Shown: positions 8,562 through 17,510 of the stretch, piece after piece
Layout of the letters: every line of letters starts with the position of its first letter
How positions within the stretch are numbered: the stretch's first letter is position 1
Virus record (IMG/VR): IMGVR_UViG_3300042868_002399
Location: 1 to 35,905 of that record
Source: a virus
Strand: one strand, 5' to 3'
Length of the DNA stretch: 35,905 nt
Notes under the pieces: model-generated
Seen by the model: only the letters and a program-made list of their open reading frames with translations
Told to the model about the DNA's origin: nothing
The model's database searches: none
Program-made: the position numbers and the translations under genes

Positions 8562-9086
8562 ATGGCACTAATTAATAAAGTATTAGCAGGTTATACAGCA
8601 ACCCTTTGGATGCAAGATGGTGCAACTACAACACCATTAACTGATACACAATTGTCAACATGGACAGGTCAGGTTGCTGATATTGTTGGCACATCCGCAG
8701 GCGGTACAGGCACAGACGGTATGGCAGTACCTGTTGAAGCAATCCCCGCATTTGGTGCTGACGATGCTGTTGCAAGCTATTCAGTAGCAGGTGCAAGAAC
8801 AGGTGCAAAGATTACAACTCAAAACCAAGTAACTTCAATGAACATTACTTGTGCGTGGAATCCTGCCGACACAGCTATGTTGCAAATCCGTGATGACGGT
8901 TATGGCGGTACAAATGTACGCACTTATGTTGTTGCTGTTTATGACGGTACAGACACAGTTGCTTATGCTTTCAACGCAATGGTTGGCGGTATGCAATGGG
9001 ATATGTCACCATCAGCAGAAGGCAAATTTATGTTCACATTGCACCCTGTTGGCGGTAACTCATACGGTTGGTCAAACAACACCTAA
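8562..9086 (+). CDS. Major tail (tube) protein
   Basis: 174 aa, rich in Thr, Gly, Ala and Val with predicted beta structure, typical of siphophage tube subunits. It lies just before the chaperone and tape-measure genes and is the only gene of the block flanked by a long leader and a strong hairpin, which fits high expression. AGGAATATTCAAA precedes the ATG. No family motif is certain; the assignment relies on size, composition and order. Confidence 0.75.
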   Translation: MALINKVLAGYTATLWMQDGATTTPLTDTQLSTWTGQVADIVGTSAGGTGTDGMAVPVEAIPAFGADDAVASYSVAGARTGAKITTQNQVTSMNITCAWNPADTAMLQIRDDGYGGTNVRTYVVAVYDGTDTVAYAFNAMVGGMQWDMSPSAEGKFMFTLHPVGGNSYGWSNNT

Positions 9087-9098
9087 TTAACTAAAATA

Positions 9099-9117
9099 GC
9101 CCCCGAAAGGGGGTTTT
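9099..9117 (+). terminator. Hairpin terminator after the tail tube gene
   Basis: GCCCCC-GAAA-GGGGG followed by four T. The stem is strong but the T run is short, so it may act as an attenuator or an RNA-stabilising hairpin. The same CCCCC-GAAA-GGGGG hairpin recurs at 27942-27955. Confidence 0.6.
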
Positions 9118-9124
9118 ACACTAT

Positions 9125-9349
9125 ATGACAAACATAAAAAATTCAAATGACTTATTAAGTTTCTTGGTTGACCAAGCCAATTCAGGTTCAAAGAATTGGT
9201 TTGGATTTCAACAGCAACGCATTGCAGGCATTGACTTAGCATACGATATTGCTAGGCATCATGCCGACAAAATGACCCCTAAAGAAATAACCGCATTTGT
9301 TAAGGAATTAAACAATTGCGTTTATGTTGATTTAGTCAAGGGTGAGTAA
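9125..9349 (+). CDS. Small hypothetical protein, tail region
   Basis: 74 aa, mostly helical and weakly charged, without membrane segment or known domain. Its stop overlaps the start of the gp10-like gene (TAATG), so it belongs to the tail operon. No clear ribosome-binding site is visible before the ATG. Function unknown. Confidence 0.6.
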   Translation: MTNIKNSNDLLSFLVDQANSGSKNWFGFQQQRIAGIDLAYDIARHHADKMTPKEITAFVKELNNCVYVDLVKGE

Positions 9350-9876
9350 TGTCAACCGTAAAATGGAAGCTAGAAGGGGCACAAGAATTAAAAGATGTGC
9401 TTGCCGAATTAGCTAATGATTTTGGTGAAAAAGACCAAAAGACCATTTTAAAGCGTGGTGTTAGGGATGCGTTAAAACCTGTTTTAAATACCGCTAAATC
9501 ATTAGTACCTACTGACACAGGGGCACTAAGGGCATCATTGCGTATTGAAGCTAGAAAACCCACAAAGCGTGATAAAAACTCAAAGTATGTAAGTGATAAG
9601 GATGTGGTTATTGCAACCGTAACAACCGCACCAAGTAGTGTATTAGCTAGGACAAAGTTTCAAAATTTAAAGAACACAAAAAGCAATATTAAACAGGTTG
9701 GTATTGAAAGTGATGCCCGTGCAATTGCTATGGAATTAGGCACAGCAAATGTACCGTCAAAGCCGTATTTACGACCTGCATTGGAAAGTCAAGCATCAGC
9801 CGTTGTTGCTGATTTGGCTGATATTTTAAGTACCGCATTGAAAAAATACAAAGCACGAAACATAAAAGGAAAATAA
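9349..9876 (+). CDS. HK97 gp10-like tail/neck protein
   Basis: 175 aa. The N-terminal helix with GAQELKDVLAELANDF, the LVPTDTGALRASL motif (about residues 57-69) and the late MELGTANVPSKPYLRPALE stretch are the hallmarks of the HK97 gp10 family, which acts at the tail-head interface. It is placed after the tail tube gene, whereas gp10-like genes usually precede it. The ATG overlaps the upstream stop. Confidence 0.82.
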   Translation: MSTVKWKLEGAQELKDVLAELANDFGEKDQKTILKRGVRDALKPVLNTAKSLVPTDTGALRASLRIEARKPTKRDKNSKYVSDKDVVIATVTTAPSSVLARTKFQNLKNTKSNIKQVGIESDARAIAMELGTANVPSKPYLRPALESQASAVVADLADILSTALKKYKARNIKGK

Positions 9877-9879
9877 GAC

Positions 9880-10356
9880 ATGAATAATTTGGCAAACGCA
9901 TTAGGCAAAGATTTTGTTAAAAAGAAAGATGCCGTAAGAATTCGCACATTTGAATTGGGTGGGCATACATTCAAAGTCAAAGTACCGTTGACTGTTGAAT
10001 TTGAAATTATGCAAGAACGCATGAAAACAGTTGACGAAGAAAAAATTGAAAAGTATTACAAAGACATAACAAAAGAATTACAAAAAGATAACAATGTTGA
10101 AGGTATTGTATTTACTGATAATGACATTCTTGTTGATAAAAGGTCAATGAGAGAAACGGCAAAAAATAAAGCTATTGCAGAACAACGAATTACAGAGTTT
10201 TTTAAACTTCTTGTGCCTGATGATGATAAGTTTGACATGAACACCATTACATACGAAATGGTTGAAGAATTATTCCCATTCCCAATTCAAATGCAGATAA
10301 TGGAAGAAATCAGCCGTGTTGTATCAATTCAATACGAGGTGCAAAAGGGAAAGTAA
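9880..10356 (+). CDS. Tail assembly chaperone (G-type)
   Basis: 158 aa, acidic and helical, directly before the tape-measure gene. It binds the tape measure and guides tube polymerisation in lambda-type tails. Its last codons, AAG GGA AAG, form an overlapping slippery run next to the TAA stop, so a fraction of ribosomes would shift by -1 to make the longer G-T product. Sequence similarity to known chaperones is low, as is normal for these proteins; position and frameshift signal make the assignment firm. Confidence 0.85.
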   Translation: MNNLANALGKDFVKKKDAVRIRTFELGGHTFKVKVPLTVEFEIMQERMKTVDEEKIEKYYKDITKELQKDNNVEGIVFTDNDILVDKRSMRETAKNKAIAEQRITEFFKLLVPDDDKFDMNTITYEMVEELFPFPIQMQIMEEISRVVSIQYEVQKGK

Positions 10357-10703
10357 TAAGGTCAGTACGCAGGCAGGTCAAAGCGTATTTAACTGCTAAT
10401 GGTACTGACCCTGATTCAGTTGATGAAGAAACATTTAGCGATATATGTATTATGTATGCGGATGGTGTAATTGGTAATAAAGGTTTGTTAGAAGTGCTTG
10501 GCTGTTTGACGGGGGCGGTTTACAATTACATGAGGTCAGGTAATCAAATGGCGTATAAATTACAAGACATAATACCGAAAGCATACGACTACATTTATCC
10601 ACCATTATCTGCTGAAGAAAAGGCAAAACAGGTTAGTGAATCATTGAAGCAATTTATGAAAGTTGCCCCCAATGCCCCACAAAGCCTATTTGAAAGGAAG
10701 TAA
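9880..10703 (+). CDS. Tail assembly chaperone fusion (G-T) by -1 frameshift
   Basis: Reading 9880-10353 and then 10353-10703 gives a 274-aa protein: the full 158-aa G part plus a 116-aa T extension starting VIRSVRRQVKAYL. The second frame is open across the G stop at 10354-10356 and ends at 10703, two bases before the tape-measure ATG. The only early ATG in that frame (10452) lies deep inside the T part, which argues against independent initiation. In lambda-like phages the G-T form links the chaperone complex to the tape measure. Confidence 0.88.
10344..10353 (+). promoter_or_regulatory. Programmed -1 ribosomal frameshift site
   Basis: The decamer AAAGGGAAAG holds two overlapping heptamers in the correct phase: A AAG GGA and G GGA AAG. 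The second is the heptamer used by phage lambda in G/GT. Slippage at either gives the same fusion protein. The zero-frame stop TAA follows immediately at 10354. Confidence 0.9.
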
Positions 10704-10705
10704 AA

Positions 10706-12658
10706 ATGGCAATGTTAGCAAGATTGGGTGTGGTTTTAGGTATTGATTCTGCCGAATTTCAAAAGGGCATTGCTAATGCCAACCGTAAACTAGACCAAAT
10801 TTCTGCACAAATGCCAAAGTTTGCAAGCATAGCAGGTGTGGCATTTGCAGGTGCAACATACAAAGCATTGCAATATGCTGATGCTGTTTCAGACACAGCC
10901 GTTGCTAATGACTTAGCTGTTGAATCAGTATTAGCATTAAGTTCAGCACTTCAACAAAATGGTGGTAAAGCTGAAAATGCAGGCAGACTGTTATCAAGTT
11001 TTACAAATAAAGTTGATGAAGCATCAGAAGGTTCTTTGCAAGCCCAACAAGCCTTTGCCAAAATTGGCGTATCTTTAAACGATATTGCTAAACTTAATTC
11101 ACAAGATTTACTTGATAAAACTATTAGTGCTTTAGCTGAAATAGATGAACCAATTAAGCGTAACGCCTTGGCAATGCAATTATTTGGGAAAGCATCAAAA
11201 GATGTTAATTGGCGTGAAATGGCAAACGGTTCAAAAGAAAGCAGAAAAGAATTTGAACAATATGCACAAGCAATTAGACAGGCAGGTGAATTAACAGATA
11301 AGTTAGAAAAATCAACAAATAAATTTACATTAGAATTTACAAAAAATGCGTTGCCTGCTTTAAATGAAATGTTTGATGCTTTATCAAACAATGCAGGCGT
11401 TATGAAATTGTTTATGGGTGGCATTAAAGTTGCCACAGAAACAATTGCAATTTTAGTTAAATACACATCAACTGTTGTTGTTGCTTTAATTGAAGATTTT
11501 AGTTTTTTAGGAAGAACAATATCTAATGTCTTTAGTGGTGGTTTTAAAGATATTCAAGAAGATTACAAACAACATAAAGAAAAAATGCAACAAATGGTTG
11601 CAGAAGATGAAGAATTTGCAAGAAGAATATTAAGCGGTGAAATATATCAAAGCAAAGAAATGACAACCACACCGTTTGGTGGTCGTGATGTTAAAGAAGC
11701 AAAAGACCCTGAAGCGGAAAAAGCCAAGAAACTTGCCGAAAGTTTGGAAAAGGCAAAACAAATTACTAATGAGTTTGAAAAGCAACAACAGTCAAACTTA
11801 GAACAGGCAAGACTAAGGGCTGAATTAAACGGATTGGCAACTAAAGAAAAGCAAATTGCCGAAGCTGTTTTAAGGGTTAGAGAAGAAACATCAAATCAAT
11901 TATCACAAATTGACTTAAAAATTATTGATGCAACCATTCAGGGTGAAACTGAAATGGTTGAAGTGTTGCGAAAAGTTAGGGATGAAGTTCAGTTAAGCGG
12001 TCAAGAATTTGCCATTCTTACTGAAGAACAAACAAGAAGAATTCAAGAAACGCAAAACACATTTGAATTTGGATGGAATAAAGCGTTTAGACAGTTTGCT
12101 GAAGATGCACAAGATAGTGCTAGACTTGCAAGCGATATGTTTAATAGCCTTACATCAAGCATGAATTCTGCTATTGATAACTTTGTCAAAAACGGTAAAT
12201 TCTCATTTAAAGACTTTACCAAATCAGTTATACAAGACCTTATTGCTATTCAATTAAAAGCATCAGCCATGAAAATGTTTAGTGGTTTGGGTAGCATTTT
12301 TGGCAGTATGGGTACAGCAAGTCAATTTGGCACAACCGCAGGTTCACAGCAAACAATGATGTTGCAGGCACAAATGGCAGGATTTGCAGACGGTGGTTCA
12401 CCACCTGTTGGTGTGCCATCAATCGTTGGTGAACGGGGTGCAGAATTATTTATTCCAAAACAAGCAGGAACAATTATCCCAAACAATCAGTTGTCAAATC
12501 TGTTAGGTACGGGCACAACTATTAACTACAATGCCCCTGTTGTTGAAAATTTATCAGCAATTGATACACAATCAGGTATGCAATTCTTGATGAAAAACAA
12601 AGATTCAATTTGGTCAGCCAATCAATCCGCAAGCCGTAGTTTGCCTGCAAGTAGGTAA
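10706..12658 (+). CDS. Tail tape measure protein
   Basis: 650 aa, largely helical; sets tail length and is ejected with the DNA. The N-terminus (LGVVLGIDSAEFQKGIANANRKLD) is typical of lambda gpH-like tape measures. A hydrophobic stretch lies near residues 240-265. The central part is charged coiled coil. The C-terminal region carries the gpH-type segments FTKSVIQDLIAIQLKASA and ADGGSPPVGVPSIVGERGAELF (about residues 560-582). At roughly 1.5 angstrom per residue it predicts a short tail of around 100 nm. ATG has GGAAG upstream. Confidence 0.93.
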   Translation: MAMLARLGVVLGIDSAEFQKGIANANRKLDQISAQMPKFASIAGVAFAGATYKALQYADAVSDTAVANDLAVESVLALSSALQQNGGKAENAGRLLSSFTNKVDEASEGSLQAQQAFAKIGVSLNDIAKLNSQDLLDKTISALAEIDEPIKRNALAMQLFGKASKDVNWREMANGSKESRKEFEQYAQAIRQAGELTDKLEKSTNKFTLEFTKNALPALNEMFDALSNNAGVMKLFMGGIKVATETIAILVKYTSTVVVALIEDFSFLGRTISNVFSGGFKDIQEDYKQHKEKMQQMVAEDEEFARRILSGEIYQSKEMTTTPFGGRDVKEAKDPEAEKAKKLAESLEKAKQITNEFEKQQQSNLEQARLRAELNGLATKEKQIAEAVLRVREETSNQLSQIDLKIIDATIQGETEMVEVLRKVRDEVQLSGQEFAILTEEQTRRIQETQNTFEFGWNKAFRQFAEDAQDSARLASDMFNSLTSSMNSAIDNFVKNGKFSFKDFTKSVIQDLIAIQLKASAMKMFSGLGSIFGSMGTASQFGTTAGSQQTMMLQAQMAGFADGGSPPVGVPSIVGERGAELFIPKQAGTIIPNNQLSNLLGTGTTINYNAPVVENLSAIDTQSGMQFLMKNKDSIWSANQSASRSLPASR

Positions 12659-12661
12659 TAT

Positions 12662-13342
12662 ATGTCATTAAATCAAATATTAGCAATTAGCGAATCAGTA
12701 GGCATTAACGACCAAAGGTTTGTTGGTCAAATGATTAGCCGTAACCAAAGGATTAGTACATCAGAAATATTGACTGTTGTGCCGTTTGCGTTTGAGATGA
12801 AGCCAATGCAATATCTGTATTACGGTCAAAATCGTGGGCTGTTAAATTCATTGCGTATTCCTGATAAAGCACTTGAACAATATCTAAACTTTGGTGCAAC
12901 GGGATGGAAAAATTACATTGAGTATCAAGGCGATATGTCAGGTGCTGAAATTGATGCTTGTGAATGGCAAACTGCAAGTGCTAATAAGACATTGGTTTTA
13001 GGTTCATTGCCAACTATGGGTTCATCAGAATACATTGTTAAAGCAGGTGATTTTTGTCAAGTAGGTCGTTATGCTTATATTGCAACTGCTGATGTACAGC
13101 GTGGTTCAGGTACAACCGTAAACATTCCTGTACACCGTAATTTAATCACAACATTAACAAGCCCCGTTGGTGCAGTTATTGGTGAATACGGCACAACTGT
13201 TTCATTAGGCGGTGATACATATACAGGTGTTACATTCCCTGTTATATTGCGTGAGTACCCAACATATACATTAACGCCAATTACTAATGATTCATTTATT
13301 AATTGGTCAGGTTCATTTAAAGCATTTGAAAGCGTGTTATGA
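12662..13342 (+). CDS. Distal tail/tip protein
   Basis: 226 aa, predominantly beta. It lies directly after the tape measure, the place of distal tail or lambda gpM/gpL-type tip proteins. Visible features are a central GDMSGAEIDACEWQTASANKT stretch and a late TGVTFPVILREYPTY. No motif fixes the family. Its stop and the next start overlap (ATGA), so the two tip proteins are made together. The assignment is by position. Confidence 0.6.
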   Translation: MSLNQILAISESVGINDQRFVGQMISRNQRISTSEILTVVPFAFEMKPMQYLYYGQNRGLLNSLRIPDKALEQYLNFGATGWKNYIEYQGDMSGAEIDACEWQTASANKTLVLGSLPTMGSSEYIVKAGDFCQVGRYAYIATADVQRGSGTTVNIPVHRNLITTLTSPVGAVIGEYGTTVSLGGDTYTGVTFPVILREYPTYTLTPITNDSFINWSGSFKAFESVL

Positions 13343-13956
13343 ATGTAATTACACCTGTTGATAATACAAATAACATCAGATACGCTGATTTTGTACGAGT
13401 TACAACGGGCACACCTGAAGCACCTATTGTTTACAGGTTTGCGACAACTCCAAGTGCTTTGACAATTCCTGCTGTTGATTCTGAACCTTTTAATGCAGTT
13501 GGTCAGCTTATTAAAGTTGGCGATGCACAAAGGGATATTAAATCAACAGCTAATGAAACAACATTTACATTGGTTGGTATTGACACCGCAATGTTAGGTT
13601 GGGTGTTAGGGCAAGACATTAAAGGTTCACAAATTGAAGCGTGGCACGGATTCTTTAATACTAACGGTGAATTAATTACAACAGGCGGTACAGGCGGTTT
13701 GTATCAGTTCTTCAATGGCTATGTAAATTCATTTGGCATTAATGAACAATGGATGGAAGAAATACGGGAATTTGTGGGCGTTATTACGGTTTCAGCATCA
13801 TCAATTCAGTTGATTCTTAAAAATCGTACCGCAGGCAGATACACTAATGATAATTCATGGCAGTTTTTTAACAATGGCGATACAAGCATGAACCGTGTGG
13901 CGTTTGTATCAACCATTAACTATTACTTTGGTAAGGGGGCACAGCCCAATAGCTAA
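13339..13956 (+). CDS. Tail tip/hub protein
   Basis: 205 aa. The C-terminal LKNRTAGRYTNDNSWQFF followed by GDTSMNRVAFV resembles the end of the DUF2163-like/tail-hub proteins that precede J-like proteins in many siphophages (pattern RT.GR.T...Q..F..D..). It probably belongs to the hub below the tape measure. The start overlaps the previous stop (ATGA) and the end overlaps the acetyltransferase start (TAATG). Confidence 0.6.
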   Translation: MNVITPVDNTNNIRYADFVRVTTGTPEAPIVYRFATTPSALTIPAVDSEPFNAVGQLIKVGDAQRDIKSTANETTFTLVGIDTAMLGWVLGQDIKGSQIEAWHGFFNTNGELITTGGTGGLYQFFNGYVNSFGINEQWMEEIREFVGVITVSASSIQLILKNRTAGRYTNDNSWQFFNNGDTSMNRVAFVSTINYYFGKGAQPNS

Positions 13957-14390
13957 TGATTAGAAAAGCAACAAAATACGATAAAACACAAATAATAGAA
14001 ATGATGCGATTGTTCAGGGCTGAAAGCCACATAGAACAATACAAAGACTTAGATAATGTTGAATATTGGAATCAGTTGTTAGACAACATTTTGGCAGGTC
14101 AAGGCATTATTTATATTGAAGATAATGTGGGTTTAATTATGGGTTTGATAGTGCCTACAATTTGGTGCAACAAAACATTAGCGTTACATGAATTGGCATG
14201 GTATGTAAAACCTGAACACAGAAACACAACAGTTGGTTACAGATTGTTAAAAGCGTATGTTGAGTATGGCAAGCAATTAAAAGCACAAGATAGAATAAAA
14301 CTGTTCACGATAACAAAAATGGTAACAAGCCCCGACATTAAATATGGCAGGTTTGGATTTACTAAGCTAGATGAAAATTGGATTCAGTAA
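13956..14390 (+). CDS. GNAT-family N-acetyltransferase
   Basis: 144 aa, a full-length single GNAT domain that transfers an acetyl group from acetyl-CoA to an unknown amine. Motif A is VKPEHRNTTVGYRLLKA (residues 84-100), where RNTTVGY occupies the place of the usual RGxGxG/A loop and is therefore degenerate; HELAWYV forms the preceding strand. The C-terminal YGRFGFTK matches the usual end (Y...GF...). It is translationally coupled to the hub gene upstream and lies directly before the J-like gene, so it is co-expressed with tail proteins. It could modify a tail protein, a host protein or a small molecule; the sequence does not say. Confidence 0.8.
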   Translation: MIRKATKYDKTQIIEMMRLFRAESHIEQYKDLDNVEYWNQLLDNILAGQGIIYIEDNVGLIMGLIVPTIWCNKTLALHELAWYVKPEHRNTTVGYRLLKAYVEYGKQLKAQDRIKLFTITKMVTSPDIKYGRFGFTKLDENWIQ

Positions 14391-17300
14391 ATGTTTAAAT
14401 ATATATTTGCTTTTTTAAGCCTGTTCACAGTATCAACATACGCCTTTTCAGCAGGCACTATTATTGCAACAGCCATTCTTGTTGGTTATTCTGCAACAAC
14501 AATTGCCGTAGTTGCTTTTGCAATCAACATGGTAATTTCTGCCGTTATTTCTAAAGCATTTTTTAGCCCTAATCAATCCGCAGGCGGTTTGGCAGGTTCA
14601 TCACCTGATGTTGGTAACCGTCAACAAGTGCCACCTGCCACAGATAATAAACTGCCTGTTGTGTATGGTGAAGCATGGTTAGGCGGTACTATTGTTGATT
14701 TAAGTATTAGCGAAAATAACCAAGAATTGTATTATGTATTGGCTATTGCAGAAGTTACAGGGAACGGCACAGATACGATTACATTTGGCGATGCGTATTG
14801 GGGCGGTAAAAAAGTAACATTTAGACCTGATGGTTATACCGTTGCATCATTGACTGATGAATCATCAGGCGTGGTTGACACAACTGTTGATGGAAGAATG
14901 GAGTTTTTCTTTTATAACAACGGTTCAGATTCACCAACAAATTTAAGTCAATCAGCAATTAGTGTTATGCAAGCTGATGGGTTAATTTATAAATGGGATA
15001 GTACAAAGTTAATGTCAAACACGGCATTTGTAATTATTCATTTAACCTATTCACAAACTGCAAACATTCGTGGCATTGAACAAACAAGATTTCAGTTAAT
15101 AAACAGCCGTACAGACACAGGTGATGTTTTTTATGATTATCTAACCAACACAGTTTATGGCGGGGCAATACCTGAAAATCAAGTTGACACAGATAGTTTA
15201 GATGCTTTAACTGTTTATAGTAATGAATCTTTTGCATACACAGATTCAGACGGTAACCCTGCAAGCCAACCAAGATTTAAATTTAATGGCGTAATTGACC
15301 CTAAACGGGCAATTTTAGATAACCTGCAAGACATGGCAAGTTGTTGTGATTGCTTGTTAAAGTACAACGAAATTACTGCACAATGGGGCGTTATTGTTCA
15401 GCAACCAACATATACGGTTGCAATGAATTTAAATGACAGCAACATGGTTTCTGCTATTAGTATTAGCCCAATTGATTTGGCAGGTTCATACAATGTTATT
15501 GAATGTAAATTCCCTGACAATTCAGTACAAGACACATTTAACACAGCAACTTTTGATTTGGCTGAAATTGCCCCAAGTTTGTTATTTCCTAATGAACCCG
15601 TTAATAAAATGTCAATTAGTTTGCCATTGGTAAACAATGATGTTCAGGCACAATATCTTGCCACAAGATTACTTAAATCTGCCCGTGAAGATTTGCAAGT
15701 ACAGGTAAGCATTAACTATGTTGGTATTCAATTAGAAGCAGGTGACATTGTAAGCATTACAAGCGTTAATTATGGATGGACAGACAAACCATTTAGAGTT
15801 AACAAAATTATTGAACAGTTCGCTGATGATGGTGCTGTAATTGCAAAGTTAACATTATCTGAATTTAATTCTGAAGTTTATGATGATGTAAGCATCACAC
15901 AATTTCAGCCTGCACCAAATACAGGTATTAGCGACCCAACATTTTTTGGCGTAGTGCCTGCACCTACTATAACTGCACAATACCCATTAAATGCAAACCC
16001 TTTATTTTTGGTTCAAGCAACAACATCAAGTTCAGGAATTACACAATACGCTGAAATTTGGTATTCAGCATTTAGCAACCCAACTGCTGAACAAAGAATA
16101 TTTGCAGGTACAACAGAAATACAATCAAGCGGTAACCCGTATAGCATTAACACCGCAATGCCTGCTGTATCACTTGCCAATATTCCATCAGGCAATTGGT
16201 ACTTCTTTAGCCGTATGGTAAACAGTTTGGCAAGTTCATCATTTAGCCCTGCAAGCACTTTGTTTTTATGGCGTCCTAGCACTTTTCAATATACAGAAAA
16301 ATTCTTAGTTATTGCTTATGCAGACAGTATTACGGGCACGGGGTTTAGTTTAGACCCAAGAAACAAATCATATTACGGGTTATTAAATCAAGACAACAGT
16401 ACGCCAAGTTTGACTGCATCAGATTACACATGGTATTTGGCTGACCCTAATTTTGGTACGACAATTTATTTATGTTACACAAACCGAACAGGTCGTAAGT
16501 TTAGTTTTGACACAGGATTTGCAGGATTTGCAGGCGGTTCAGGTTCTTTTGTACCAACGCAAGCACTTGTATTTGACCCGTCAATTTGGTCAGCGTTGCC
16601 CGACAATACTAATTACATTGACCTAGATGAAAGAACAGGTCAGTTAATTGAAACAGGTACAACAACAGTTGGCACAGGTGAAATTGCTGTTACAAACAAT
16701 CCTGATGGAAAAATTGTTGCATCATTAGCCCCATTCTTAGACTTTGGCACAGGCATATATACAAAAACATCAAGCGTTGCAAATTTAACAATTGATATTT
16801 ATGGGCGTGTGGTTGGTTTTGAAACGCCTGATAGTTTTTACTTTACAAAACAAAACTTTGTTGCAACATCAGGGCAAACTGTTTTTAGCGTAACAAGGGG
16901 TTCAGGTTATATAACAGGTCAATGTTTTGTACTTAGCAATGGTGTTTTGTTAGATACAACTGAATATACAGATGCAAGTAGTACCGTAACATTGGCAACA
17001 GGTGCAACAACAGGCACTTTAATAACAGTAGTTTCAGTTAAAAGTGACAACACAACAACAGGCGTATATACATCATTTACAAGAAATACAGTTGATTTAA
17101 CAAACGCAAGTTCTTATACGGCTTCAGGGTTTACTTTAAATAGCGGTTTTGAATTATTGTTTTTAAATGGTACTGTTGTAAATGAATTAGATTACGATAT
17201 TATCGGTCAAGAAATTACAAATTTTCCATCAATAACCACGGGCAAGTTAACAATTATTCAATGGCAACCTGATAATTTAGGAACGCCAACGGGAAATCCT

Positions 17301-17510
17301 GTTAATGTGATAACAAACACAGTAATTGGTCAAACAACTTATCCGTTTAGTTATGATGCAAATGCGTTTAATTTGTATAATAATGGTGTGTTATTGTTAC
17401 AAGGTACTGACTATTCAACAGGTACAGGAAGTTATACATTAACAACTTCACCAAATACAATAACTAATCTTTTACTTCAACAAACTTTTGCAAGAACAGG
17501 GGCAGTATAA
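14391..17510 (+). CDS. J-like tail tip/central fibre protein
   Basis: 1039 aa. The N-terminus holds a long hydrophobic region (about residues 2-58, possibly two membrane-interacting helices), then GNRQQVPPATDNKLPVVYGEAWLGG, a start common in tail-tip proteins of the gpJ class. A middle region with LQDMASCCDCLLKYN and PIDLAGSYNVIECKFPD fits the tip/hub fold. The last 400 residues are Thr/Ser-rich beta repeats likely to form a fibre for host binding. The hydrophobic N-terminus may contact the membrane during DNA entry. The start codon follows the acetyltransferase stop directly, with a weak ribosome site. Confidence 0.82.
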   Translation: MFKYIFAFLSLFTVSTYAFSAGTIIATAILVGYSATTIAVVAFAINMVISAVISKAFFSPNQSAGGLAGSSPDVGNRQQVPPATDNKLPVVYGEAWLGGTIVDLSISENNQELYYVLAIAEVTGNGTDTITFGDAYWGGKKVTFRPDGYTVASLTDESSGVVDTTVDGRMEFFFYNNGSDSPTNLSQSAISVMQADGLIYKWDSTKLMSNTAFVIIHLTYSQTANIRGIEQTRFQLINSRTDTGDVFYDYLTNTVYGGAIPENQVDTDSLDALTVYSNESFAYTDSDGNPASQPRFKFNGVIDPKRAILDNLQDMASCCDCLLKYNEITAQWGVIVQQPTYTVAMNLNDSNMVSAISISPIDLAGSYNVIECKFPDNSVQDTFNTATFDLAEIAPSLLFPNEPVNKMSISLPLVNNDVQAQYLATRLLKSAREDLQVQVSINYVGIQLEAGDIVSITSVNYGWTDKPFRVNKIIEQFADDGAVIAKLTLSEFNSEVYDDVSITQFQPAPNTGISDPTFFGVVPAPTITAQYPLNANPLFLVQATTSSSGITQYAEIWYSAFSNPTAEQRIFAGTTEIQSSGNPYSINTAMPAVSLANIPSGNWYFFSRMVNSLASSSFSPASTLFLWRPSTFQYTEKFLVIAYADSITGTGFSLDPRNKSYYGLLNQDNSTPSLTASDYTWYLADPNFGTTIYLCYTNRTGRKFSFDTGFAGFAGGSGSFVPTQALVFDPSIWSALPDNTNYIDLDERTGQLIETGTTTVGTGEIAVTNNPDGKIVASLAPFLDFGTGIYTKTSSVANLTIDIYGRVVGFETPDSFYFTKQNFVATSGQTVFSVTRGSGYITGQCFVLSNGVLLDTTEYTDASSTVTLATGATTGTLITVVSVKSDNTTTGVYTSFTRNTVDLTNASSYTASGFTLNSGFELLFLNGTVVNELDYDIIGQEITNFPSITTGKLTIIQWQPDNLGTPTGNPVNVITNTVIGQTTYPFSYDANAFNLYNNGVLLLQGTDYSTGTGSYTLTTSPNTITNLLLQQTFARTGAV

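Noticed and set aside
10452-10703. Independent 83-aa gene after the tail chaperone
   Set aside because: The frame is open far upstream across the G stop and joins at a classical slippery site, so it is better read as the T part of a frameshift product.
10951-11466. 171-aa reverse ORF inside the tape measure gene
   Set aside because: Its length comes from the codon bias of the tape-measure gene; no start signal and no recognisable protein.
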